Assembly (NCBI GenBank): GCA_025924495.1
Contig: JAICIG010000145.1
Location: 1 to 16,443 of the forward strand
Source of the DNA: Pirellulales bacterium
GTDB lineage: Bacteria; Planctomycetota; Planctomycetia; Pirellulales; JAICIG01
Direction of reading: 5' to 3'
Length of the DNA stretch: 16,443 nt
A program made the position numbers and the translations under genes. Below, piece after piece: positions 8,183-16,210 of the stretch; position 1 is the first letter of the stretch; the number at the start of each line of letters is the position of its first letter. The notes under the pieces were generated by a model, which saw only the letters and a list, made by a program, of their open reading frames with translations, was not told the DNA's origin and did not search any database.

Positions 8183-8208
8183 AGGTTAACCGCTCTGTCC
8201 GTTAACCT
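8183..8208. repeat. Perfect inverted repeat between convergent operons
   Basis: AGGTTAAC (8183-8190) and GTTAACCT (8201-8208) are exact inverted copies around a 10-base loop. The element lies in the 220-base gap between the ABC permease stop and the hsdM stop, which converge here. Only a short TTT follows the stem on the minus strand. It may act as a weak bidirectional terminator, mainly for hsdM, or as a protein-binding site. The rest of the gap (8117-8336) shows no gene. Confidence 0.4.
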
Positions 8209-8336
8209 ACACGGCCCGGCGGGGGTGTGACGGCAAATTCTTTTCCTGCAGAGCGAACCGACCGGTTGCGCTCTCAACGTTCGACACAGGCAATTGCAAT
8301 AGCGGGCGCCCGCGTGCACTTCCAACAAATCGCCGG

Positions 8337-9968
8337 CTAGTTTGATGGCAATGGAGGCAATCCAAGTTCTTTCAAGAACTTATTGTGTTTGGCGGTCGCT
8401 TTCCGGATTGCTTCATCGATATCCACCAAGTCGCGATGAGTCTCAGCCAAGTCGATCTCCTGTTCCGCTTCTGCCGTACTGACATAGCGAGAAACGTTGA
8501 GATTGAAATCGTTTGCCTCGATCTCCTTCATCTTCACACGGCGGGCGTATCGTTCGATCGGCTTGGAGGGGCGTTTTTGATACGTCTCGATGATCCGCGC
8601 GATGTGCGCGTCCGTCAGTTGGTTCTGCCGCTTGCCCTTCTCGAAATGTTCGCTGGCGTTGATAAATAGGACGTCATCGGGCTTCTTGCATTTCTTCAGC
8701 ACCAAGATGCAGACCGGGATTCCCGTTGAGTAGAACAGGTTCGCCGGCAACCCGATCACCGTGTCGACGTGCCCGTCCCTGAGCAGCTTGGTGCGGATAT
8801 CCTTCTCCACGCCGCCCCGGAACAGCACCCCGTGCGGCAGGATGATCGCCATGACGCCGTCGTCTTTCAGGTAGTACAGACCGTGAAGCAGGAACGCGAA
8901 ATCGGCCGCGCTCCTGGGCGCTACTCCGTGGGCCTTGAACCGCATGTCCTCCCCCATGGCCTCGCCCGGCCCCCATCGATAGCTGAAGGGCGGATTGGCG
9001 ACTACCGCGTCAAACGCCGGCTTCTTGGCCGGGTTCGTCTCGCGCAGGTAATCCCAGTCGTTTGTCAGCGTGTCGCCGTGGTAGATTTCGAACTCCGTGT
9101 CCTTCACCCCGTGTAGCAGCATGTTCATGCGTGCGAGGTTGTAGGTCGTGATGTTCTTCTCCATCCCAATGATCTTGCCGATGGTCCCGTCGGACTCAGT
9201 CATGCGGTGCCGGACGTTCAGCAGCAGCGACCCCGACCCACAAGCAAAATCGAACACGGCGTTGAGCTTCTTGCGCTTGCCTGTCTTGGGCTCCTGGCTG
9301 TCGAGTGTGACGATGCCGGAAAGGATGCTCGAAATCTGCTGCGGTGTGTAGAACTCGCCCGCCTTCTTACCCGAGCCGGCCGCGAACTGCCCAATCAGAT
9401 ACTCGTAAGCATCCCCAAGCGTGTCGACATCGGACGAAAATAGAGCCATCCCTCGCGCGATCTCACTGATAATCGAGCAGAGCTTCGCATTGCGTTCGGG
9501 ATACTTGCGTCCGAGCTTGTCCGAGCTGAGATTGATCTCTGAGAACAGCCCCTGGAAGTTCCTGGAGAACGACTCTTCTTCAATGTGCTTGAACCCATCC
9601 TGCAGCGTATCGAGCAGCTCGTTGCTCTGCGTCCGGGCGAGATGGACGATATTGCCCCACAGGTACTTGGGCTCGATGACGTAGTGCACCTTGCGCCGCA
9701 TCTGCTTCTCGAACGCCGCCACGTCGTCGGGGTTGTCCGCGTACCATACTGAAAGGGGTGTCTTACCGCCGTTACTGATCGCGTTGCGGTCAGGGTAATC
9801 CGCCCCTAGTTCCTTTTTCGCCGCCGCTTCATAGTTGTCCGAGAGATAGCGCAGGAACAGGAACGAGAGCATGTAATCGCGGAAGTCGTCCGCATTCATT
9901 GCCCCGCGTAGCGTGTCTGCGATGTTCCAGAGAGTCTTGCCGAGTTGTCTTTGGTCGAGGTCGGTCAT
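8337..9968 (-). CDS. hsdM: Type I restriction-modification system, DNA methyltransferase subunit HsdM
   Basis: At 543 residues the length is normal for HsdM. An N-terminal helical HsdM_N domain (about 10-160, including RGAMNADDFRDYMLSFLFLR) leads to GEFYTP (204-209). The SAM-binding motif I follows, FDFACGSGSLL (239-249), then the N6-adenine catalytic motif NPPF (325-328). Two HsdM with one HsdS form the methylase that marks host DNA, and adding HsdR makes the restriction enzyme. It is the last gene of the operon, six bases after the prrC stop. In the E. coli system the restriction-modification complex holds PrrC inactive, so this subunit is a likely contact partner. The catalytic motifs look intact. 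Confidence 0.97.
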   Translation of the reverse strand: MTDLDQRQLGKTLWNIADTLRGAMNADDFRDYMLSFLFLRYLSDNYEAAAKKELGADYPDRNAISNGGKTPLSVWYADNPDDVAAFEKQMRRKVHYVIEPKYLWGNIVHLARTQSNELLDTLQDGFKHIEEESFSRNFQGLFSEINLSSDKLGRKYPERNAKLCSIISEIARGMALFSSDVDTLGDAYEYLIGQFAAGSGKKAGEFYTPQQISSILSGIVTLDSQEPKTGKRKKLNAVFDFACGSGSLLLNVRHRMTESDGTIGKIIGMEKNITTYNLARMNMLLHGVKDTEFEIYHGDTLTNDWDYLRETNPAKKPAFDAVVANPPFSYRWGPGEAMGEDMRFKAHGVAPRSAADFAFLLHGLYYLKDDGVMAIILPHGVLFRGGVEKDIRTKLLRDGHVDTVIGLPANLFYSTGIPVCILVLKKCKKPDDVLFINASEHFEKGKRQNQLTDAHIARIIETYQKRPSKPIERYARRVKMKEIEANDFNLNVSRYVSTAEAEQEIDLAETHRDLVDIDEAIRKATAKHNKFLKELGLPPLPSN

Positions 9969-9974
9969 GGTGTC

Positions 9975-11075
9975 TTACTTAGCATCCTCTGGAAACAAAG
10001 CCGGGCTGAACGGGTGGAGTGTGATGAACTGCTTCAGCACCCTGCGAAAGTGGTCCTTGTTCTCCGGCATCATCTCCCGTGGCTCATACAACGAGTAGTC
10101 GCCGTGGTTCATCAGGTCGATCACCCGCTTGTAAGCCGTCCCGTTCGGGTCATTGGCCTCGGGCTTGATGCATTCGTCCCATTTGGCGTACCCGAAGAAG
10201 CAGGCCGTCTGCTCCATCACCCGGCGCAGCATGTTGAAGTGGTGTGTGTACAGAGCGCCTGCATTCTGTGCCTCGTACAGCTCGACAAGCGAAGCCAAGT
10301 GATACAGAAACGGCGTGCTATCGGTCTCCCGCACCGTGAACCCCGCGCAGCCGTCCGCCTGCGGCTCACGGATTAGGAAGTACTTGCGCGGCTTCTTCAT
10401 CTCGTTGCACAGGACATTGAAGAACAGCACGTGGTGTGACGACACGATCACCCGCAACCGATCCGGCGAGTCCTTTAGCATCTGGGCCAGGTGATGAGCG
10501 ACCATCACCGCGTTGTTTTCGTCCAGCGACGAAATTGGGTCGTCAATGTAGATGTATTTTACCCACTTGTACGCCTCAGCACCGTCGAGAACGAGCTGCA
10601 CGATGGCTAGGAAGAAGCACCAGATGAAGATGTTTTCCTCGCCGCGGGAGACCTTAATGTCCTCCACCATCATCGCCACGCCGCCACTCTGCACTTCTCG
10701 CGAAAAACTGACTTCCCACTCGATCGTGTCGATCCTGAAGTCAAAGTCGGCGTAGCGATTGAGCAGCGGGCGGATGCGGTTGTCCATCTCCAGCTCGGCC
10801 AGTCCCGCGAAGAAGCGAGAGTCCTTATTGATCTTAAGAACCCGCTCACGGTCATTCACAAGATCATTGTCCCAGTAGAACAGGTCCTCAGTGTAGGCGT
10901 TGAAGTAGATCGTATCGCGGTCGTCGCCGTTCTTTCCGAGGTTCTTGAACTCGGTCGAGAGTCGCGTCTTGCCCGTCCCATTATAGGCATAGATCAGGAC
11001 GGACTTCTTTACCTGCAACTCCGTGCGGAGGTGCTTAGCCAATGCGGGCAAATCGAGGAAGGACGCATCGGGCAT
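9975..11075 (-). CDS. prrC: PrrC-family anticodon nuclease (tRNA-cleaving, held in check by type I RM)
   Basis: The protein has 366 residues, close to E. coli PrrC (about 396). The N-terminal ABC-type ATPase has Walker A AYNGTGKTRLS (30-40), the PrrC-specific FNAYTEDLFYWDND (58-71), signature VSRGEEN (142-148), Walker B YIYIDDPISSLD (174-185) and H-loop SSHH (212-215). The C-terminal ribonuclease part has LRRVMEQTACFFGYAKW with Arg284-x3-Glu288, and His324 in DLMNHGDYS. These match in order and spacing the Arg320/Glu324/His356 triad I recall for E. coli PrrC. Known role of the family: PrrC is silent inside the restriction complex and, when a phage inhibitor disturbs that complex, cleaves tRNA-Lys in the anticodon loop. 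It starts three bases after the hsdS stop and ends six bases before hsdM. RloC is a relative but far longer, with a zinc-hook coiled coil absent here. The tRNA target in this host is inferred. Confidence 0.93.
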   Translation of the reverse strand: MPDASFLDLPALAKHLRTELQVKKSVLIYAYNGTGKTRLSTEFKNLGKNGDDRDTIYFNAYTEDLFYWDNDLVNDRERVLKINKDSRFFAGLAELEMDNRIRPLLNRYADFDFRIDTIEWEVSFSREVQSGGVAMMVEDIKVSRGEENIFIWCFFLAIVQLVLDGAEAYKWVKYIYIDDPISSLDENNAVMVAHHLAQMLKDSPDRLRVIVSSHHVLFFNVLCNEMKKPRKYFLIREPQADGCAGFTVRETDSTPFLYHLASLVELYEAQNAGALYTHHFNMLRRVMEQTACFFGYAKWDECIKPEANDPNGTAYKRVIDLMNHGDYSLYEPREMMPENKDHFRRVLKQFITLHPFSPALFPEDAK

Positions 11076-11078
11076 GGC

Positions 11079-12308
11079 TCAATCCCTTTCCGGCGATGGG
11101 AAGAGCTGCTGCAGTAGGCCCTTCTTGTGCGTCTTAAGGAAGGTCAGCCTGTCGGCTTCGGCAGCGATACGGGCGTCGAGAGTGGAGAGGCAGTCGGCGA
11201 TTCGTTGCTGCTCGGCAATCGCTGGGAGCCAGATCGGCATTTCTGTGATCATGGACATGCGAACTGAATCGACAGAGTTCTTCGCACTCATCTGCTTAAC
11301 GCGCTTCTTGAAACGCGTTGAAAAGTAATGAAAGAAAAACTGGCCGTCAACATTACTGCCAAACTCGTAAATGCAGTAGACGCGCTGGTGGAAGTCGAAC
11401 TTACCTTTTATGTAGTGATAGTTTTCGCCGACGCCTACACCGTCTCCGGACGTTAAAACGGCCTCGCCGTCGTGCGAATAAGAATCAATGCGCTCCACAT
11501 TCTGAGAGCGAACGAAGAACGGATACTTTCCGCCCTCAACTTTGTTTTGCGTGTCTTTGGCACCCGTCGTGACAGTGGCGAGCTCGCCAATTGGCTTAAA
11601 AACCGATCGGTCATTATTGCGGAACTCCGGGAAGCGGAGGCGAGGGTGCGTTTCGCCTTCAGGGGGGAAAAGTCGTTGCGTCAGGCCTTTCTTGTGAGCC
11701 TTTAGGGCATCCACTTTGCGCCCTTGCGCCGCAATCAACTCGTCCAGCGACGTCAGGCAGGCGGCGATCTTGTGCTGCTCGGCAAATGACGACGGACCGG
11801 TCGGCAGAGGCACGGGCAAAGCCATCAAATCGTCGTCACTAACATTTAGTGATCCGTGCGCACGCGCGCCGATAGTGAGAAACTTGCGGAGCCATCTCCC
11901 ATGAAGATTGCAAGCAAAGAGGAATCCGAGATAGGCTGGATCGATCTTGCGATCGTCGGCACGGAAGCATGTGAAGATACTGTTGGGCACGGCGGCCTTT
12001 GCATCGTCGAGATACCGCGCAATATACCCTTCGGGAAAGGCTTTCGTGGAACTTTTATTATAGGCAAAGTCGTTCTTTTGCAGGCGAATGTAGTTCTTGA
12101 GCGAGTTGCCGGCGATGGTTCGACCGAACTTCTGCGCCTGACTGACCAGGCCTACCCCGGAGGTGACCGTATAGGGAGTGCAAGGCGTTGTTCCTGCGCG
12201 GTCGAACACCGCATCGGCGAGTTCTTTCAGCGGGATCTCCTCCCACGCCCCGCGAAATTCTGGAAACCGCAGCCTCGGCGTCAACGGTCGTTTGTCGTCC
12301 TTGGCCAT
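11079..12308 (-). CDS. hsdS: Type I restriction-modification system, specificity subunit HsdS
   Basis: At 409 residues this is the usual full length with two target-recognition domains. The two halves repeat. PRLRFPEFR occurs at 11-19 and again at 222-230. EQHKIAACLTSLDELI (177-192) matches EQQRIADCLSTLDARI (366-381), and HKKGL at 205 matches HKKGL at 394, both exactly 189 residues apart. These are the conserved helical spacers that set the distance between the two half-sites. The variable TRD1 (about 20-170) and TRD2 (about 232-360) are unlike each other, so the target should be an asymmetric bipartite site. The TRD DNA is richer in A/T than neighbouring genes, as usual for exchanged recognition domains. 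The gene starts three bases after the hsdR stop. The recognition sequence cannot be read from the protein. Confidence 0.96.
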   Translation of the reverse strand: MAKDDKRPLTPRLRFPEFRGAWEEIPLKELADAVFDRAGTTPCTPYTVTSGVGLVSQAQKFGRTIAGNSLKNYIRLQKNDFAYNKSSTKAFPEGYIARYLDDAKAAVPNSIFTCFRADDRKIDPAYLGFLFACNLHGRWLRKFLTIGARAHGSLNVSDDDLMALPVPLPTGPSSFAEQHKIAACLTSLDELIAAQGRKVDALKAHKKGLTQRLFPPEGETHPRLRFPEFRNNDRSVFKPIGELATVTTGAKDTQNKVEGGKYPFFVRSQNVERIDSYSHDGEAVLTSGDGVGVGENYHYIKGKFDFHQRVYCIYEFGSNVDGQFFFHYFSTRFKKRVKQMSAKNSVDSVRMSMITEMPIWLPAIAEQQRIADCLSTLDARIAAEADRLTFLKTHKKGLLQQLFPSPERD

Positions 12309-12311
12309 GGC

Positions 12312-15300
12312 TTACTCTTCGTACGCATCGAGTCCGGAGATATCGCGGCCGCCGGCGCGCTTCTTCAGGAGTGGAACAAGGTCGGCCATCAGGGCCAGTT
12401 CCTTATTCGTCCGGGCACGCCAGCCCAGTTCCAGCGGGGCGAGCAGTTCTGTAAGCTGTTCGCCGTCGAAGATCATGCGGGAGAGGATCTTGTCGACGAA
12501 CGTTTGGAGCGCTTCCGGCGCCAGGCCGTGCTTGCGGGCCTTTTCCGCAAGCTCGGCAGCGTTTTTCTCATCCTTGAACTGCTGGTAGCCGGCAATGACA
12601 GCGACTTCGTCGAGTGCTTGGCCGACTTTGAGGCTCCGGACGTATTCAGTCAATAACTCTCGGTCGTCGAGCAAGTTAGAATTTGATCGAATTAGGCCAA
12701 TCACCTCTTCCAACGTCATTGAAACTTTGCCCGGCTTCTTCTGCGAGTAGTCGGCGATCAGCTTCATAATGTAGTCGTAGTCGATCACCGCGCTGGCGAA
12801 GAGGACGAACTCAAAATCAAGTTCGTCGATGGCGGGTTCGGTCTTCTCGCCGGGCCTTTCGCGCTGTTCCCGTAGCCGCTGGGCGGTTTCGAGATATTGG
12901 CCGCGGAAGGCGTTCAGGTCGTCCTTGGGCAGGATGTCCTGGATCGTCTGTTCCTGCTCAGGGGTGAGGTCGGTATATTGGTCGAGCTGGGTCTGGAGTC
13001 GTTGCACCTCTTTGAAGTGCTTGATAAATGCGGCGCGGGCACCGTCCCCCTTGAGATTGGCGACATCGTCGGGCTTGCCGGTGAGACCCTGCGATTTCAT
13101 GAAGCTCTCGAGCGCCGTCTTGGCCTCCTTGAGCTTGTCGATGACGACCGGAGCCTTGTCGACGAGCCAGATCTTGCGGGCCTGTTCTACCTTCACGCCG
13201 GAAAAAAGGGCGATGGCCGCATCGACGGCCTCTTGCTGGCCACGGAAGTCGAGGATGTGGCCATACGGTTTGGTGTCATTTAGTACGCGGTTGGTGCGGC
13301 TGAAGGCTTGGATCAGCGAATGGTGCTTGAGGTTCTTGTCGACGTAGAGCGTATTGAGATACTTGCTGTCGAATCCCGTCAGAAGCATGTCGACAACAAT
13401 GGTGACGTCGAGCTTCTCCCGTCCCTTATCTGGCAGGTCGGAGTTGGGGTACTGCTGGTCCTTGATACGCTTCTGGACATCCTGGTAATAGAGGTCGAAC
13501 TCATCGATGCAATGGTTCGTGCCGAATCGCTCATTATAGTGTGCGATGATCGTCGTGAGAGACTTCTTCTTGCCCTCGGGGTCGTGCTTGTTGTCTTCCT
13601 GTTCCTGCGGCAGATCTTCCTGGATCTGCCGGACGTCGCGGCTGACATCGGCCGGAGGGGAGAAGACGGCAGTGATGTTGAGCGGAACGAAATCGGGATT
13701 AGTAAGCTTGCGACCGTTCTGTAATGCATCAAAGATCGCATAGTACTCTATTGCATCGTCGATTGACGCGGTCGCGAGGAGGGCATTGAACCTGCGCCCG
13801 CCGGTCGCGGCGTCGTGCTTAGCGAGGATAGCATCGACGACAGCGCGCTTCGCAAGTGTCTCGCCCGGTTTTATCTCCGCGCCCTCCGGCTTATAGTATT
13901 CGACGTGGAAGCGGAGGACATTGCGATCTTCGATGGCGTTCGTGATGGTGTAAGCGTGCAGTCGCTTCTGGAACAGGTCCTTCGTGGTTTTGAGCGTCTG
14001 AACTTCGCCTTCGATGCGTTTGTAGTTGGCGTTCTCCTCGAAGATGGGCGTGCCGGTGAAGCCGAAGAGCTGCGCGTTAGAAAAGAACTGTTTGATCGTC
14101 TGGTGATTGTCGCCGAACTGCGAGCGGTGGCACTCGTCGAAGATGAACACGATCCGCTTTTCACGCATTGGTGCGAGTACCTCGGCATACGTTTCTCGGC
14201 CGTGCTTCTTTCGCTGCTCATTACGTTTGCTGTTCTCGTCGAGAGCTAGACCAAGTTTCTGGATGGTCGTAACGATGACTTTGTCGGCGTAGTCGTCGGA
14301 GAGCAGTCGACGGATGAGCGTTGCCGTGTTGGTGTTTTCTTCAACGCAGCGGTCCTGGAAGCGGTTGAACTCTTCGCGGGTTTGCCGGTCGAGGTCTTTG
14401 CGGTCGACGACGAAGAGACATTTGTCGATGGCGGGATTGGCCTTGAGTAGCGTGGAGGCCTTGAAGCTAGTGAGCGTTTTGCCGCTGCCAGTGGTGTGCC
14501 AGACGTACCCGTTGCCGAGGTTTTTGTCGATGCACTCGACGATGTTCTTGACCGCGTAGATCTGATAGGGCCGCATGACCAGGAGCTTTTGTTCGCTGGC
14601 GACCAGGACCATGTATCGGCTGATCATCTCGCCGAGCGTGCACTTCGCGAGAAATTCTTCGGCAAAGGCGTCGAGTCCCTTGACCTTCGAGTTGTCAGGC
14701 CGGGCATGCTCGTAGATGGGCAGGAAACGCTCGTCGGCATTGAAGGCGAAGTGGCGGGCGTTATTGTTGGCGAAGTAGTAGGTGCTATCGCGGTTGGTGA
14801 CGATGAATAGTTGCACGAAACAGAGGATCGTGCGCGTGTAGCCATTGCCGGGGTCGTTCTTGTATTCGACGATCTGCTCGATGGCACGGCGGGGATTGAT
14901 GCGCAGGGTCTTGAGTTCGATCTGGACGGCGGGGATGCCGTTGATGAGCAGGATGACGTCGTAGCGGTGGTGGCTGTTGTCGGTATTGATACGGAGTTGG
15001 CTGACGACCTCGAAGGTGTTTTTGCACCAGTCGGCAATATTGACGAGCGTGTAGTTGAGCGGGGTGCCGTCGTCGCGGGTGAAGCTATTTCGGTTGCGGA
15101 GCGTATGGGCGGCGGTGAAGAAGTCGGGAGTGACAATATCATCGAGCAGGCGTTGAAATTCACCGTCCGTTAGGTGGACGTGGTTAATCGCGTCGAACTT
15201 CTTGCGGAAATTTTTCTCCAGTGCGGCGCGGTCACGGATTTCCGGGCGATATTCGTACTTTAAGCCTCGAAGTTTTTCGATGAGATGATCTTCAAGTTGG

Positions 15301-15317
15301 CGTTCTGGCGTAGTCAT
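12312..15317 (-). CDS. hsdR: Type I restriction-modification system, endonuclease/translocase subunit HsdR
   Basis: The protein has 1001 residues, the normal size. The N-terminal nuclease domain shows the PD-(D/E)xK residues: Asp120 in RYDVILL and Glu134-x-Lys136 in VQIELK. Two RecA-like translocase lobes follow, with Walker A TTGSGKT (275-281), the DECH box in FIFDECH (391-397), TGTP (421-424), the motif V region DMLLTGFDSKYLNTLYVDK and motif VI QAFSRTNR. The C-terminal ~250 helical residues contact the methylase. HsdR pumps DNA using ATP and cuts unmodified DNA at a distance. Its ATG overlaps the stop of the upstream HTH frame (ATGA) and no ribosome binding site precedes it, so translation is probably coupled to that frame. 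It is the first large gene of the operon, unlike the M-S-PrrC-R order of EcoprrI. Confidence 0.97.
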   Translation of the reverse strand: MTTPERQLEDHLIEKLRGLKYEYRPEIRDRAALEKNFRKKFDAINHVHLTDGEFQRLLDDIVTPDFFTAAHTLRNRNSFTRDDGTPLNYTLVNIADWCKNTFEVVSQLRINTDNSHHRYDVILLINGIPAVQIELKTLRINPRRAIEQIVEYKNDPGNGYTRTILCFVQLFIVTNRDSTYYFANNNARHFAFNADERFLPIYEHARPDNSKVKGLDAFAEEFLAKCTLGEMISRYMVLVASEQKLLVMRPYQIYAVKNIVECIDKNLGNGYVWHTTGSGKTLTSFKASTLLKANPAIDKCLFVVDRKDLDRQTREEFNRFQDRCVEENTNTATLIRRLLSDDYADKVIVTTIQKLGLALDENSKRNEQRKKHGRETYAEVLAPMREKRIVFIFDECHRSQFGDNHQTIKQFFSNAQLFGFTGTPIFEENANYKRIEGEVQTLKTTKDLFQKRLHAYTITNAIEDRNVLRFHVEYYKPEGAEIKPGETLAKRAVVDAILAKHDAATGGRRFNALLATASIDDAIEYYAIFDALQNGRKLTNPDFVPLNITAVFSPPADVSRDVRQIQEDLPQEQEDNKHDPEGKKKSLTTIIAHYNERFGTNHCIDEFDLYYQDVQKRIKDQQYPNSDLPDKGREKLDVTIVVDMLLTGFDSKYLNTLYVDKNLKHHSLIQAFSRTNRVLNDTKPYGHILDFRGQQEAVDAAIALFSGVKVEQARKIWLVDKAPVVIDKLKEAKTALESFMKSQGLTGKPDDVANLKGDGARAAFIKHFKEVQRLQTQLDQYTDLTPEQEQTIQDILPKDDLNAFRGQYLETAQRLREQRERPGEKTEPAIDELDFEFVLFASAVIDYDYIMKLIADYSQKKPGKVSMTLEEVIGLIRSNSNLLDDRELLTEYVRSLKVGQALDEVAVIAGYQQFKDEKNAAELAEKARKHGLAPEALQTFVDKILSRMIFDGEQLTELLAPLELGWRARTNKELALMADLVPLLKKRAGGRDISGLDAYEE

Positions 15318-15549
15318 AGCGAACTGTTTTGGATTACTCTGGTCGGCATTCCCAACTTTGGCTTAACCGGTCGTTCAATCTTCTTGAGAAAAGCCTGAAG
15401 ATCGCTGTGCCGGAACAGCCGGTAACCGTTCGCCGGATACTTGTGCCTTGGAATCTTGCCATCCCGCGCCCAAGCCCGCAACGTATTCTTGGCCGCCCCA
15501 ACGATCGCGGCTGCCTCTGCCTCTTCACCTAGTCGATATAGTGAACCAT
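15314..15549 (-). CDS. Small helix-turn-helix (excisionase/MerR-like) protein, start unresolved, possibly frameshifted
   Basis: From 15538 down to the TGA at 15316-15314 the minus strand encodes 74 residues beginning YRLGEEAEAAAIVGAAKNTL and continuing RAWARDGKIP, NGYRLFRHSDLQAFL. This is the pattern of a winged HTH of the HTH_17/excisionase type: recognition helix KNTLRAWARDG, then a wing NGYRLF. Its stop overlaps the hsdR ATG as ATGA, strong evidence that it is or was a real gene translated with hsdR. No ATG or GTG exists in this frame before an in-frame TAG at 15571-15569, and the only TTG (15481) would cut the HTH. An ATG at 15549 lies in another frame; removing one AT from TATAT at 15540-15536 would give MVHYRLGEEAE. 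So it is a mutated gene, a sequencing error, or uses an odd start. The likely role is control of the operon. Confidence 0.68.
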
Positions 15550-15568
15550 GGCGTGATGCATGCCATGG
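15546..15568. promoter_or_regulatory. Perfect inverted repeat at the 5' end of the restriction operon, candidate operator
   Basis: CCATGGC (15546-15552) and GCCATGG (15562-15568) are exact inverted arms around nine bases, centre to centre 16. The repeat overlaps the candidate start of the HTH gene, the first gene of the operon. A second palindrome, CGCACGTGCG, lies at 15613-15622 further upstream. A dimeric HTH regulator could bind either; that is inference. Confidence 0.42.
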
Positions 15569-15818
15569 CTACGAGCAAGGCTGAAGACAAGCCACGAGTC
15601 TAGCAGACGCCGCGCACGTGCGGAACTCGCCGTAAATTCCCGCACAATCGAGCCGGTCTGTTGAAGCCTCGCGAGAGCCCACAATCACCACAACAGTGGA
15701 GATTGCAGGCTGCCTGATGCGGAGCGGATCGCCAAGTGGTTTCCAAAAATCCGCCGCGATTTTGCGGAGGATGGAAATCGCACCGATTGCGCAAGCTGTT
15801 CGCATTTGCGGTCAAATG

Positions 15819-15875
15819 TTACGGCGCTAGAACGCTCTCACTCGAACCGATCGCGCCTGGGTCCTAGCGGCGTAA
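15819..15875. repeat. Imperfect 12-base inverted repeat
   Basis: TTACGGCGCTAG (15819-15830) and CTAGCGGCGTAA (15864-15875) pair at 11 of 12 positions, with one G-G mismatch, around a 33-base spacer. It is not followed by a T tract on either strand. It could be a folded RNA, a protein site or the remains of a mobile element end. Confidence 0.45.
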
Positions 15876-16210
15876 AATAAACGCCCCGCCGCTGTCCGAA
15901 AGGCCTGGGCTAACGCGCCATCGCCGACTACCGACGAATCGGGCATCTTGAGTGCAGGACGGCTCCGCGGCAAAACTCTCGTCGGCCCTAGCTGGGTTTG
16001 GAATTGCCTCCATGGCACTACGTCGTCCAATGGATATGGGTCGTGCAGTCCCCCGAGTGGCGGTTAGTACAGCGTCTCACAGGTCGAATGTCGGAAAGAT
16101 GGCTCGAACTTGCCCTAGATCGGCCGACGCCCTCTCGCGGGCACGGCTAATGCTATAGCGAGTGCGCCAGAAACCATCCCGGGGCTGGCGACAGAGAATG
16201 CGGGAATGTC

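Noticed and set aside
9975..11075. RloC or a general AAA/SMC ATPase as the identity of the gene between hsdS and hsdM
   Set aside because: RloC is about twice as long, with a coiled coil and zinc hook that are absent here. The TEDLFYWDND block and the position of the triad match PrrC.
15530..15549. Programmed -1 frameshift joining ATG 15549 to the HTH frame
   Set aside because: There is no X-XXY-YYZ slippery heptamer or downstream structure; a mutation or sequencing error is simpler.
15835..15860. GGTTCGAGT on the minus strand resembling a tRNA T-loop
   Set aside because: The flanking bases do not form a five-pair T-stem and no acceptor or anticodon arm is present.
15827..16030. 67-residue minus-strand frame in the intergenic region
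   Set aside because: It has no recognisable domain and no ribosome binding site, and it overlaps part of a large inverted repeat.
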